A stretch of 64,000 bases of DNA from Halobacteriovoraceae bacterium (GCA_020635115.1 JACKAK010000003.1:372001-436000), one strand, 5' to 3'. Positions 1 to 9,677 are shown, counted from the first letter of the stretch. Notes: generated by a model from the letters alone, not told the origin. Translations and numbers: made by a program.

Positions 1-1
1 T

Positions 2-1063
2 TTTTTTACTTCTCAAGACACTGGCCACGTCAAAATTCAAAATAAGAATTATCCACAAAGTGAACTCATTCATGACGGTGTAAATAGTATTAAAATATTA
101 GAGCAAGATTTACTTAACAGTAAAGAAGTTGATTCTTTTGCTCCTCGTTTTATTTCAGGAGCTCTGGCCTTTATTGGAAACAAAACAGTAGGAGCAGAAG
201 TCAGGGGTTTAAACTGGGAGCGAGAAAAAAAAGTCACCAATATTGAAAAAAGAATTGAGCAAGGCCAGTGGACAACTTCAATCGGAAATAATGAAGTCCT
301 TATAGGCAAAAAAATTTCGCAGATACTAAAAGTAAACCTCAATGATGAAATCGTGCTTTTTTCACAAGGTGCTGATGGATCGATGGCCAATGATATTTTT
401 ATTATTAAAGGCATTTGCGAAAGTGATGGAAATTCAATAGATGACTATAGAATATATATGGATATGAATTCAGCTCAAAATTTCTACTCATCAGACAAAA
501 TTCACGAGTATGCAGTGAAACTTAAAAATATAAAAGATTCTCAACATTTCTCTAAAATTTTCTTTCCGGGTAAAAATAATATTGTCCGCCCTTGGCAAGA
601 GGTTGAAAAAGAATTTTTCAAGGCAATGGAAATAGATAAAAAAGGCAATCGTATAAGTTATTTGATTATAATGCTCGTGGTTTCTTTGGGGATACTTAAT
701 ACTGTATTAATGTCTACTTTAGAAAGAACAAGAGAGTTTGGAGTGATGAAAGCGATTGGAACGACTCCTTTGCATTTAATTTTTCAAATCATTTTAGAAG
801 GGCAGATTCTAGCGGTCATCAGTTGTTTTTTTGCCTTTTTTATTTCATTTCTTATCAATTTTTACTTTCAAAAATTTGGAATCAGTTTTGCACAGCCTAT
901 TAGCTATGGCGGAATGTATATGACTGGTATGTATGCCCAAATTGACCTCAATGTTTTTCTATCACCTTTTATCATTGTTTCACTATGCACATTTGTAGTA
1001 AGTCTGTACCCTGCATTTCGAATCACTCAAATATCTCCAGTTGTAGCGATGAGGGAGGTTTAG
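2..1063 (+). CDS. ABC transporter permease, FtsX/LolC-E type (5' end missing)
   Basis: The reading frame is open from the first bases of the window, so the N-terminus and first membrane helix lie outside it. About 353 residues are visible. The first part is an extracytoplasmic, MacB-like periplasmic region. Three hydrophobic segments follow (codons starting near 660, 810 and 960). The sequence TLERTREFGVMKAIGTTP is the classic FtsX-domain coupling segment that contacts the ATPase, and the protein ends with ITQISPVVAMREV, typical of this family. Its TAG stop is followed directly by the next permease, with a GGGAGG ribosome site inside its last codons. It should form a heterodimeric permease with that neighbour and be driven by the ATPase at 2272. 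The substrate is unknown; lipoprotein or other envelope cargo is an inference from the LolCDE/MacB relationship. Confidence 0.85.
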   Translation, partial: FFTSQDTGHVKIQNKNYPQSELIHDGVNSIKILEQDLLNSKEVDSFAPRFISGALAFIGNKTVGAEVRGLNWEREKKVTNIEKRIEQGQWTTSIGNNEVLIGKKISQILKVNLNDEIVLFSQGADGSMANDIFIIKGICESDGNSIDDYRIYMDMNSAQNFYSSDKIHEYAVKLKNIKDSQHFSKIFFPGKNNIVRPWQEVEKEFFKAMEIDKKGNRISYLIIMLVVSLGILNTVLMSTLERTREFGVMKAIGTTPLHLIFQIILEGQILAVISCFFAFFISFLINFYFQKFGISFAQPISYGGMYMTGMYAQIDLNVFLSPFIIVSLCTFVVSLYPAFRITQISPVVAMREV

Positions 1064-2266
1064 ATGATTTTTTTTAAAATGGGTCTAAGAAATCTTTTCC
1101 GAAATAAACGTAGAAGCTTTCTTACAATGGCGGCCATAAGTGTTGCTGTAACTGGATTAATCGTAAGTGATGGCTTCATGGAAGGCATGTCGCTAAACAT
1201 GGTAAAAACAGCAACATCTGGAGTGCTTGGTCATGGACAAATTCATTCTTTACAGTATATAGAAAATCCTCAGTCTGAAAACTTTATCATCAATAGTGAA
1301 AAGCTTGAACAAGAATTAAATGAAGATAAGTTAATCAAAAGTTGGACAAAACGTGTCTATAGTTTAGGGATGGTTGCAAGTGCTCGCAACGCACGAAACT
1401 TATCACTAATTGGAATTAATCCTAAGACAGAATTTCAAACGACTAGTTTAAGCAATAAATTTGATCAAACAAGTCCTGGTGAAAATCTTTCTGAGATTTT
1501 CCTACCCCCCTTGATTTTACAAAAACTAGGTTCACAGGTTGGAGAAAAAATTGTTTTGACGACGACAGACATTAATACAGGAGAGATAAGACAGGACATC
1601 ATGTACATAGGCGGTACTCATTCTGTTTCTGATAGTTTGGGATTTCTTCATATCAAAAAGTTGCAAGAACTTTTAAATCTAAAAGACAATTTCCATGAAA
1701 TCGTTCTCAATTTAGGCAATCCTTTTCTCTTGCAATCTATTGCGGATCCTTTTTGGAAAAAACACTCAACCTCAACATATAAGGCCCGTGGTTGGAAAGA
1801 AATAAATCCAGGAATCGCAGCGATCATGGATATGTCAAAAATGTCGATGGGAATTATTGGAATCATCATGATGATCCTCATGTCGTTAATTATTACGAAC
1901 GCCTTATTTATGGCAATATTTGAGAGAATTTTTGAATATGGAGTTGCCAGGGCCCTAGGTACTGAAAATAAACATTTAGTTTTGATGATGTTCTCTGAAA
2001 CTTTAGGACTTGGAGTTGGGGCCGCATTGGCCGGTATCATTCTTTCGCTGATTATTGGTGGGGCCTTGGCAATCTATGGTGTTGACTATTCTGGAGTTGA
2101 ATTCAACCAAGTCACCTTTTCTGAGCCAGTACGGTTTATCTTCAGATGGCATCAATGGGTTCTTTACCCGGGACTTGCAATAGTATTTACACTTCTAACT
2201 GGAATATATCCGGCCTATTACACAACTAAAATAACCTTAAGTAGAGCACTCAAAAAAACAATGTAG
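1064..2266 (+). CDS. ABC transporter permease, FtsX/LolC-E type
   Basis: This is a 400-residue complete FtsX-family permease. It has an N-terminal membrane helix after the motif GLRNLFRNKRRS, a periplasmic domain of about 220 residues, and three C-terminal helices. The segment IFERIFEYGVARALGT is the cytoplasmic coupling element. The ATG directly abuts the upstream stop codon and uses a GGGAGG site within the previous gene, so translation is probably coupled. LolC/LolE and MacB work with an ATPase to move lipoproteins or other envelope substrates away from the inner membrane. Here two permeases, one ATPase and an outer-membrane barrel form one unit, which suggests export across or into the outer membrane. 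The exact substrate cannot be told from sequence. Confidence 0.87.
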   Translation: MIFFKMGLRNLFRNKRRSFLTMAAISVAVTGLIVSDGFMEGMSLNMVKTATSGVLGHGQIHSLQYIENPQSENFIINSEKLEQELNEDKLIKSWTKRVYSLGMVASARNARNLSLIGINPKTEFQTTSLSNKFDQTSPGENLSEIFLPPLILQKLGSQVGEKIVLTTTDINTGEIRQDIMYIGGTHSVSDSLGFLHIKKLQELLNLKDNFHEIVLNLGNPFLLQSIADPFWKKHSTSTYKARGWKEINPGIAAIMDMSKMSMGIIGIIMMILMSLIITNALFMAIFERIFEYGVARALGTENKHLVLMMFSETLGLGVGAALAGIILSLIIGGALAIYGVDYSGVEFNQVTFSEPVRFIFRWHQWVLYPGLAIVFTLLTGIYPAYYTTKITLSRALKKTM

Positions 2267-2271
2267 GGAAT

Positions 2272-2964
2272 ATGAGTATAATATTTGAAATCAAAAATGT
2301 TTCGAAAGAATATGGTGATAATGATAATACGCACGTACAAGCTTTAGGTAATATCAATCTTTCCATAGGCAATGGAGAATTTACAGCAATTGTAGGCCCA
2401 TCTGGTTCGGGAAAGTCAACGTTGCTAAATATAATGAGTGGTCTGGATAATCCAAGTACAGGGGAAGTTATTTTAAAAGGACAACATATCAATCAAATGA
2501 GTGGCCATGATCTCTCTCAATTTAGAAGGGATCATATTGGTTTTATTTTCCAATCCTATAATTTAATTCCAGTGCTTACAGTCAAAGAAAATGTAGAATA
2601 TATTATGACCCTGCAAGGAGTCAGTGAGGTTGAAAAATCACAAAGAGTAAAACAAGTGTTGGAAGAAGTAGGAATTGCAGGCAAAGAGGACCGATTACCT
2701 TCTCAACTCTCAGGTGGCCAACAACAGCGGGTTGCTGTGGCCAGAGCAATAGTGGCCCGGCCAGATATTATTTTAGCTGATGAACCAACAGCGAACCTAG
2801 ATTCAAAGACAGGGGGCGACCTTATTGAAATGATGATGAAACTTAACGAGGAATCTAAAACTACGTTTGTTTTTTCTACACACGATCAAAAAATAATGGA
2901 CCGAGCAAAGAGATTAATTACTCTTCATGATGGGGTTATACAAAGTGATATTATTCGCTCTTAG
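2272..2964 (+). CDS. ABC transporter ATP-binding protein, LolD/MacB type
   Basis: The 230-residue ATPase has all expected motifs: Walker A GPSGSGKS at residues 42-49, the Q-loop FIFQSYNLIPVLTVKENV, the signature LSGGQQQR at about 146-153, and Walker B ILADEPTANLDS with D170 and E171. STHD supplies the switch histidine. QSYNLIPVLT after the Q-loop and the short length place it in the LolD/MacB/FtsE group, which powers FtsX-fold permeases by mechanotransmission. It starts 5 bp after the second permease, with AGGGA just upstream. Its 3' end overlaps the start of the downstream outer-membrane protein gene. Confidence 0.93.
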   Translation: MSIIFEIKNVSKEYGDNDNTHVQALGNINLSIGNGEFTAIVGPSGSGKSTLLNIMSGLDNPSTGEVILKGQHINQMSGHDLSQFRRDHIGFIFQSYNLIPVLTVKENVEYIMTLQGVSEVEKSQRVKQVLEEVGIAGKEDRLPSQLSGGQQQRVAVARAIVARPDIILADEPTANLDSKTGGDLIEMMMKLNEESKTTFVFSTHDQKIMDRAKRLITLHDGVIQSDIIRS

Positions 2965-4126
2965 TTTATTTATAAGTTTATTTAGTCAATCATCTTTTTC
3001 AGTAGAATGGAGAGGTTATTCTATAGGCCAATTCAGTTTATTAACACCAGGAGTAGATTCAACTAATCGATCAATAGGAAGGTACAGTTATCAACATATC
3101 AATCGATTTAACTTTTTTAGTGAATGGAATAAATTACAATTTGAGTCCGGTTTTGAGATTAATCAAATTTATCAGTTAACACATTTGGCCTATTTAGCTC
3201 AAGATTTTTCAGAAGAAAATGTTCCCTTTAGAATAGATTCTCCAGATACTCGAATCATTAAATATCAAGACGGTAAAGATTCATATTATCTATTCATGCT
3301 TCTAGATCGACTTGTATTAAATTATTCTTTTAGTGGCTTTGATTTATCAATTGGAAGACAGCAAATTAGTTTTGGAAGTGCTAAAATAATTAATCCCTCA
3401 GATTTTCTGGCCCCTTTTGCTCCTTATGCAATTAATACAGAAGAAAGAAGCGGAGTAGATGCTATTCGTCTTAGGAAAAGTTTAGGAATAAATTCTGAAA
3501 TAGATATTGGTGTTGTTTTTGGTGAAAACTTGATGAGCGATAAAAGTGCATATTATTTCAAAAGCTTATTTTCCTATAGTGGAATAGAGATAAGACCTAT
3601 TTTTAGTTATCATTACAACGCTTTTAGCTTTGGATTAGATTTGCTCTCAAATTGGAATGGGGCCAATATTTATTTTGAAAGCTTCATCACAAACCCTGAA
3701 ACTGAAAAAAGTTATCAGAGATATACTTTAGGTCTTGAGTATCAATTAAACTCAGATCTTTATACAGTTGTAGAGTATCACTATAATGGATCTGGTAGTA
3801 AAAATGCAGAAGATTATATAAATATATTAAATCAATTTTCTGTGGTGAAAGCGAATAATTTCTATTTAGCTCAAAATTATGGAAGTTTGATTTTAACCTA
3901 TCAAGTTTCGGCATTACATGTGATGAGTGTATCCTCTACACAAAACATTGATGATGGATCTAATCTTTTTGCTTTTAACTGGCAAGTGTCACTTTCAGAA
4001 GAAATTAATTTAGATGCGGGAATACTTTTTGGTTTAGGAGATAAGCAAAATAAAGATCTTACCTATAAGAGTGAGTTTGGAACATATGGTAATCAGTTCT
4101 ATCTAAAATATACTGAATATTTCTAA
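2927..4126 (+). CDS. Outer-membrane beta-barrel protein of the ABC exporter cluster
   Basis: The 399-residue protein has a signal peptide (KVILFALSLFISLFSQSSFS) and then alternating aromatic/polar strands typical of an outer-membrane barrel. Its last residues are KYTEYF, giving the C-terminal phenylalanine favoured by the BAM machinery. The segment GRQQISFGSAKIINPSDFLAPF resembles the porin-like DUF1302/alginate-export group that often accompanies LolCDE-like clusters. The gene overlaps the ATPase gene by 38 bp in another frame, so it belongs to the same operon. The start is uncertain: ATG at 2927 or 2930 gives a lysine-bearing signal peptide but has no clear ribosome site. GTG at 2945 has GGGG nine bases upstream but would remove the only positive charge. 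Function beyond outer-membrane location is inference. Confidence 0.75.
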   Translation: MMGLYKVILFALSLFISLFSQSSFSVEWRGYSIGQFSLLTPGVDSTNRSIGRYSYQHINRFNFFSEWNKLQFESGFEINQIYQLTHLAYLAQDFSEENVPFRIDSPDTRIIKYQDGKDSYYLFMLLDRLVLNYSFSGFDLSIGRQQISFGSAKIINPSDFLAPFAPYAINTEERSGVDAIRLRKSLGINSEIDIGVVFGENLMSDKSAYYFKSLFSYSGIEIRPIFSYHYNAFSFGLDLLSNWNGANIYFESFITNPETEKSYQRYTLGLEYQLNSDLYTVVEYHYNGSGSKNAEDYINILNQFSVVKANNFYLAQNYGSLILTYQVSALHVMSVSSTQNIDDGSNLFAFNWQVSLSEEINLDAGILFGLGDKQNKDLTYKSEFGTYGNQFYLKYTEYF

Positions 4127-4605
4127 CCACAGCACTTTTTAAATTTTTTGCCCGATCCACAGGGACAAGGATCATTTCTACCTACTTTGGGTTGAGATCT
4201 TTTGAATGGAGATTTTATTTCTTTGCCATCAATGAAATACCATTTGTCGTCAATTTTTTTAAACTCAGACAGTTCGTGGTGTTGTTGTTCTAGTCCACTT
4301 ATTTTATAGCGAGCAATAAATTCAACTTGCCCTGTTTCATCTTTTTCCATCCCATCAATAACGTTTAAAATGTCTAGTCCTTGCCATTGCGATTTGCTTG
4401 ACCAATTTTTAGTTTCTTCACTATCAAACTCATTTTGGGAATTTGGATCAAATGTATTTTTAATATGATCTATTTCACCTTTTACAAACGCTGTATATCG
4501 GGATCTCATACAGGCCTCAGCTGTTTTTGCTAATTGAGTGCCGTTAATTATCGGTTCACAACAATTTTGATATTCTTTTTTGCTCCCGCAAGGACAGGTT
4601 TCCAT
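4123..4605 (-). CDS. YchJ-family protein with two SEC-C zinc motifs
   Basis: The 160-residue protein is built like E. coli YchJ (UPF0225). It has an N-terminal SEC-C motif (CPCGSKKEYQNCC, residues 4-16), a central NTF2-like fold region with CMRSRYTAFVKGEIDHI, and a second SEC-C motif at the C-terminus (DPCPCGSGKKFKKCCG). SEC-C motifs bind zinc and, in SecA, contact SecB and the ribosome. The role of YchJ itself is not established. It converges on the upstream barrel gene with a 4-bp overlap of stop codons, and is divergent from the peptidase gene at 4695 with about 90 bp between starts. Confidence 0.88.
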   Translation of the reverse strand: METCPCGSKKEYQNCCEPIINGTQLAKTAEACMRSRYTAFVKGEIDHIKNTFDPNSQNEFDSEETKNWSSKSQWQGLDILNVIDGMEKDETGQVEFIARYKISGLEQQHHELSEFKKIDDKWYFIDGKEIKSPFKRSQPKVGRNDPCPCGSGKKFKKCCG

Positions 4606-4694
4606 ATTAGCTTCCTTCTCGATTTACACCACTCCCAATTATGAGTAGAATGATAAACAATTTCATAAATACAATATAAGGTAAGGTTAGCTGG

Positions 4695-6776
4695 ATGAAA
4701 ATAATAATTTTGAGGATTTTATTTGGAGTCATTTTTATAGCTTCTTGTTCAGATAAAATGAGTTTTGCTCCACCAACAGCACCTAAACACATTCATCAAA
4801 CTAAAATCCATGGACAAGAATTTATTGATAATTACGCGTGGCTGAAACATACTACAAAAAACCACCCTTCAGAAATTATCGATTATCTTAATGCCGAGAA
4901 TCATTATACTTCAAAAATGATGGAAAAAACTCTGTCATTAAGGGAACGAATTTTTAGTGAAATGAAATCTCGTTTAAAAGAATCAGATGAAAGCTACCCC
5001 TATCAATACAAAGATTATTTTTATTACCATTCAATTTTAGATGGAGAGCAACATCGCTCCTATTACCGAAAAGACAAAAATAACAATATAGAATTAATTC
5101 TAGACTACAATAAACTGGCCAAAGGATCACAAGGCTTTAGTGTTAAAAGGCGAGAAATTTCACCCTCTCAAAATCTTGTCGCTTATACCGTAGATTATAC
5201 GGGTAGCGAAACATATGATCTTTATATCAAAAATATCAAAACCGGAAAAACAATTGAAACAAAACTTAAAAATATTTTTGGTTCTTTTGTTTGGGGAAAT
5301 GATGACCAAACGATTTATTACTTGAAAGAAGATCACTCAAAACGTCCTTATCAAATTTTTAAATACGATTTAAACACTGGAAATGAAAAACTTATCTATG
5401 AAGACAAGGATGAAAAGTATTATGTCTATATTGAAAAATCAATTTTTGAAGACAAGTATTTCATTGGATCTGAAAGCTATTTACAAACTGAATATCATAT
5501 TATGGATTTGAATGATAATATTTCACTCATCAATCATCGACGCAAGGACCACCGCTATTTTCCTTTTGAGAGTAATGAACAACTTTACATCCTTTCAAAT
5601 AAGGATGGCGAAAACTTCGCTATTTATACCTGCTCTAAAAAATGTGCAGATGAAAAAGATTGGACCGTGTTAAGAGCACATAATCCAGATCAATATATTG
5701 TCAACATCTCGGTCTTTAAAACACATCTGGCCATCATATTCAGAGAAAATGGCCAACAGTACCTAAGTATAAGAAACAAAAAAACTGGTAATGAAAAGAT
5801 TGTAGAATTTCCAGATGAAATTTATTCAATATCTATGGCCGAAAATCATATCTTTACTGCTTCCAAATTTCGTTTCTACTATGAGTCTCCAATCACCCCT
5901 TACTCAGTTATTGATATTGATTTTGAAACATTAGAAAAAACAGTTTTAAAAACCAAAGATGTTCCTCATTATGACAAATCTTTATACCAAGTAAAAAGAT
6001 TATGGGCCCCCTCTCATGATGGAAAATTAATTCCAATTACAATGGTGGCATTAAAATCCTTGCAACAAAACAGTATGAATTTTCTTAGTCTCTATGGTTA
6101 TTCATCGTATGGAGCGAATATTGATCCAGGATTTCGGATCTCACTATTTTCATTAGTTGACAGAGAAGTTGTCTCTGCCACTTGCCATGCTAGAGGATCG
6201 TCGACATTAGGCATGAATTGGTACATGCAAGGGAAATTACTCAATAAAATAAATACCTTCAAAGATTTCATAAGTTGTGCTGAGTTTTTAATCCAAGAAA
6301 AATATAGCTCAAAAAAGAAAATCTCAATTCATGGAGGTTCCGCCGGAGGGTTACTGATTGGTGCTGTTTTAAATATGAGACCAGATCTCTTTTCATCAGC
6401 AGTAGCGCAAGTACCTTTTGTCGATTCTCTCAATACAATGCTTGATGATAAACTTCCTCTAACGACCAATGAATATGAAGAGTGGGGAAATCCAAATGAT
6501 AAAGAGTATTTTAATTATATGAAATCATATGCTCCCTACGAAAATATCAAATCTCAAAATTACCCTCATATTCTGGCAGTTTCAGGTCTCCATGATACAA
6601 GAGTCGGTTATTGGGAAGCTGCTAAGTGGGTAGCGAAATTAAGGGAATTCAATACTAGTCCAAACTATATACTTTTAAAAACTGAAATGGAAAAAGGACA
6701 TGCAGGGGCAGCTGGAAGATACGATTACTTGAAAGAACTTGCCTACATATATGCTTTTATTTTGACATATAAATAG
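4695..6776 (+). CDS. Prolyl oligopeptidase family (S9A) lipoprotein
   Basis: The 693-residue protein begins with a lipoprotein signal ending in the lipobox IASC, so it is probably anchored in the envelope. An N-terminal seven-bladed propeller region (about residues 25-430) is followed by an alpha/beta hydrolase domain. The nucleophile motif is HGGSAGG with Ser549. The acid is Asp634 in SGLHDTRV and the base is His669 in EKGHAGAAG, which is the spacing of prolyl oligopeptidase and oligopeptidase B. Such enzymes cleave short peptides after proline or basic residues. A lipid-anchored form suggests peptide digestion in the periplasm or at the surface, which would suit a proteolytic predator (inference). 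Confidence 0.92.
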   Translation: MKIIILRILFGVIFIASCSDKMSFAPPTAPKHIHQTKIHGQEFIDNYAWLKHTTKNHPSEIIDYLNAENHYTSKMMEKTLSLRERIFSEMKSRLKESDESYPYQYKDYFYYHSILDGEQHRSYYRKDKNNNIELILDYNKLAKGSQGFSVKRREISPSQNLVAYTVDYTGSETYDLYIKNIKTGKTIETKLKNIFGSFVWGNDDQTIYYLKEDHSKRPYQIFKYDLNTGNEKLIYEDKDEKYYVYIEKSIFEDKYFIGSESYLQTEYHIMDLNDNISLINHRRKDHRYFPFESNEQLYILSNKDGENFAIYTCSKKCADEKDWTVLRAHNPDQYIVNISVFKTHLAIIFRENGQQYLSIRNKKTGNEKIVEFPDEIYSISMAENHIFTASKFRFYYESPITPYSVIDIDFETLEKTVLKTKDVPHYDKSLYQVKRLWAPSHDGKLIPITMVALKSLQQNSMNFLSLYGYSSYGANIDPGFRISLFSLVDREVVSATCHARGSSTLGMNWYMQGKLLNKINTFKDFISCAEFLIQEKYSSKKKISIHGGSAGGLLIGAVLNMRPDLFSSAVAQVPFVDSLNTMLDDKLPLTTNEYEEWGNPNDKEYFNYMKSYAPYENIKSQNYPHILAVSGLHDTRVGYWEAAKWVAKLREFNTSPNYILLKTEMEKGHAGAAGRYDYLKELAYIYAFILTYK

Positions 6777-6777
6777 T

Positions 6778-7178
6778 TTACTTTAATTTATTTTCACACA
6801 AATTTACTTCTGTGTTCAAATTATCTTCAAAGTAAAAAAAATCAATTTCGAGAGATTTATCATTCAGGATAATTCTTCTACCACCTTCATTATAAAATGT
6901 TGATACTGTGATAGAGACAAATCCTCTGTAACCTTTTTCTAGAGATTCAATCTGATTTTTTTCAAAAATCCAATTGAAGTCATCTTTCAATTCATCTCCA
7001 CCCAAGGCTTTGACCCTTTGGATGGAGAATTCTTTTTAATGTATGTTAAATTTTTAACAATTTGAGAATGTTTTCTCGTCTCTTTTTGGGCCACTAAATA
7101 TAAAAATTTCGGATAAACCTGTGCACTTAAACTTTGTATCAATATAAAAAAAAGAAGAATAGATTTAAGACTTCGTAT
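6778..7178 (-). pseudogene. Small exported protein gene, start codon lost and frameshifted
   Basis: Two overlapping minus-strand frames join into one plausible protein. A good AAAAGGAG ribosome site (7186-7193) lies 7 bases before codon 7176-7178. That codon is ATA instead of ATG, but it begins an ideal signal peptide, (M)RSLKSILLFFILIQSLSA. The frame then runs to a run of five A on the coding strand (7033-7037). Adding one A there would continue it as IKKEFSIQRVKALGG and on to a stop at 6778, giving about 134 residues. As read, the first frame ends at 6987. Two independent lesions favour a decayed gene. A sequencing error would explain only the frameshift. I do not recognise the product. It lies 1 bp beyond the convergent peptidase gene. 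Confidence 0.5.
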
Positions 7179-7256
7179 CAGATCACTCCTTTTAGAGACA
7201 AACACAGTAAACAAAAATGGATTCATACTGACAAGAATAAATTAATTAAATATTAT

Positions 7257-9677
7257 TTAAAACGGGAAAAGGTTCGATTGAGGAACATTTTGACGCGTTA
7301 TACTTATAGACTCCCATTCAAAATCTATAATTGCACGTCCCGAGGCCTCGAAATACTCAATAGTGACATCGTATTTTTTACCGGCCTCTAAAGTCACAAC
7401 TCCCTTATCCCAACGTGGTGAGTGGGTGTTCCATTGATCTATTATTAAATTTCCATCAATAAAAAGTCTAAGTCCATCATCTGAGCGTACATGAAAGGTA
7501 ATATCTTCAGAAACAGGACTAAGAATTTGTCCTGACCAGCGTACAGAAAAATAATCTCCAACTCCGAGTGGTGCATCCCCTTTATCCCAATTAAAATCAA
7601 TCTCTGCATCAATTCTTGATCCAACCGATGAGCTGGGATCAAGATAATTTGTCCCACTAAAAAATTCTGCACTTAAACCAAGTCCGGCCTCTGCTAATTG
7701 TGAAATGCCTCCGTCTTCTACGTTTAATTTTACTGAATCTTTAAAACCATTTAACACAGCTTCAACATCTACAACTCCGGAGCTAAGTGCATTTAATCTC
7801 CCATTGTAAATGCCTTGTGTTTCTATTAAACCAATCGCTGGTTGTAATGAAGACCAACTCACGTTGTCAGTCATCTCATAGGTTCCACCATCTTCAAAAA
7901 CACCATAGGCCTTCATCTGAAGCTGATCACCAACTGCCAATGTTCCGGAGTTTGGGGTAACGACAATTTGAGTCAGCATAGAATTACTAATCATTATACT
8001 ACTTATGGCATTGAACCCAGAATAAATAGCGTAAACTTCTTTTTTCACAAAACTGGTATCATTATTGATATTTTGAACATTTCCCAAATTATCAATTGTG
8101 GCCAGAGTACTATCTTCCACACTCCAGTTCACTTTTTGTGAAATATCAATCACACTCCCTCCATCAAATGTAGCAAAGGCCGTAAATTTTTTAGAAAGAT
8201 CTTTCCCTAAAAAGGCAGATGATGGTGAAATACTCAAATTTTGCAAACTTTCATTAGTCATTTGTAAATCTTTTTGAGAACTCTGAGTATTGAAACTTGC
8301 ACTCAAAGTTATTGTCCCTTCGCCTAAAGAGGTTAACTTTGAATTTTCTAAAGTTGCTAGAGAGTTATCTGAAACATTTATTTCAACCAGTGCAGTAATA
8401 TCTTGTTGCGTACCATCTTCATATTCCGCAATCACTTTAACATCCATATCAAAACCAACTGGTAACGATGAAGAGCTTGTTTGTATGGACAAGGAACTAA
8501 CTTGTGATGAATTAATTTTTATCGGTAAGGTTTGAGTTATATTTTTATATTGAGCTGAAACAATAAGGTCCCCACCTTGTATAAATGCTAAATGCTTTCC
8601 AGATAGAGTGCCCAGAGTTGAATCACTGATAGATAAATTAGATTGAGCTGTATAATCTTCAGATCTTCCATCTTTAAAGATGGCCATCACCTTAAAATCT
8701 ACTTCTTCAGAGATATTTGCATTCATCATAAATGGTGAAATTTCTAAATGTGTGGGAAGTTCAGCTACAACGTTGGCCTGTATTGAAGTTGATACGCCTT
8801 CAAAGGTTGCTGTAATGGTAGCTTTACCCTCACTTTCTCCAGTATATGTTCCTTGGCCACTAAGAATGGCCAAATCACTTATAGTCGAAGTAAGTCCAGA
8901 AGTGATAAGTACTCTTTGTCCATCTTCATAATTGGCAAAAAAATCAACTGTGATAGATTGACCAACTTGTATATCAAACTCTGAAAGGCCTGATTCAATT
9001 GAGAGAGTTTGTGGAGCACGTATATTAATTGTTTTAATATCTACTAAACCATTAAATTCTGCATTCAATTGGAGATTTCCCTCTGCAAGCAAAGATAAGA
9101 CTCCAGATTCAAACAGTGCAATGGTTTGTGAATCTAATGAAATGGGAGCATATGATGAGAAGTCATACCAAATTCCAGAGATTTCCCCTTCAATACCAAC
9201 TGAAATTGTATCGCCAACAAAAGAAGAATCTTTATTCGAATTGAGACGAATAACTGATGGAAGTGGGCATATTAAATCGACAGTAATATCACTTGAATTA
9301 AATGTGCCAGATAAAGTTGAAAGAGAGCAACTCACTGGCCCATTTTGAGATGATATTGAAAGTTCAAAGTTGTCATCTTTTTGAAATTCGTGAGCAAAAC
9401 TTTTAGACTCTTGCATAGAAAAGGACAGAAATTCTAAACCTGAATTCAAGTTTATGAGGACGTCTCCATATACAATATTTTGTGCATTGATAGATAGCTG
9501 AAATTTACTTTGAGAGATTGTGTTTCCACCAGTGTTATTTGCTAGTTCATCTAACTCATTTTTAATATCAACAGGTACAGAAGGAATATCAATAACTGGT
9601 GCAGAAGCTCCTCCTCCTCCACCTTTACAGGAAACGAATAGAAGAAGGATGAATATGTGTAAGTTAAATATTTTCAT
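7257..9677 (-). CDS. Surface lipoprotein with Ig-like repeats and C-terminal PA14 domain
   Basis: The 806-residue protein starts with a lipoprotein signal (lipobox FVSC, Cys17) and a glycine linker. About six tandem bacterial Ig-like (BIG_2 type) domains of roughly 85-90 residues follow between about 142 and 655. They carry recurring phrases such as DGTQQDITA, DGGSVIDIS and DGGTYEMTD, each followed by SxxxLATL-type strands. Residues about 660-795 form a PA14 domain (GLSAEFFSGTNYLD, VRSDDGLRLFIDGNLIIDQW, YDVTIEYFEASGRAIIDFEW). PA14 domains bind carbohydrates or act in adhesion, and Ig-like stacks hold them away from the cell. A role as a surface adhesin or glycan-binding protein is inference. 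A promoter with a palindrome at its -35 box lies directly upstream. Confidence 0.88.
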   Translation of the reverse strand: MKIFNLHIFILLLFVSCKGGGGGASAPVIDIPSVPVDIKNELDELANNTGGNTISQSKFQLSINAQNIVYGDVLINLNSGLEFLSFSMQESKSFAHEFQKDDNFELSISSQNGPVSCSLSTLSGTFNSSDITVDLICPLPSVIRLNSNKDSSFVGDTISVGIEGEISGIWYDFSSYAPISLDSQTIALFESGVLSLLAEGNLQLNAEFNGLVDIKTINIRAPQTLSIESGLSEFDIQVGQSITVDFFANYEDGQRVLITSGLTSTISDLAILSGQGTYTGESEGKATITATFEGVSTSIQANVVAELPTHLEISPFMMNANISEEVDFKVMAIFKDGRSEDYTAQSNLSISDSTLGTLSGKHLAFIQGGDLIVSAQYKNITQTLPIKINSSQVSSLSIQTSSSSLPVGFDMDVKVIAEYEDGTQQDITALVEINVSDNSLATLENSKLTSLGEGTITLSASFNTQSSQKDLQMTNESLQNLSISPSSAFLGKDLSKKFTAFATFDGGSVIDISQKVNWSVEDSTLATIDNLGNVQNINNDTSFVKKEVYAIYSGFNAISSIMISNSMLTQIVVTPNSGTLAVGDQLQMKAYGVFEDGGTYEMTDNVSWSSLQPAIGLIETQGIYNGRLNALSSGVVDVEAVLNGFKDSVKLNVEDGGISQLAEAGLGLSAEFFSGTNYLDPSSSVGSRIDAEIDFNWDKGDAPLGVGDYFSVRWSGQILSPVSEDITFHVRSDDGLRLFIDGNLIIDQWNTHSPRWDKGVVTLEAGKKYDVTIEYFEASGRAIIDFEWESISITRQNVPQSNLFPF

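Noticed and set aside
6987..7226. 79-residue minus-strand protein starting at 7226
   Set aside because: The ATG lies upstream of the real ribosome site at 7186-7193; the frame is better read as the first part of a broken gene.
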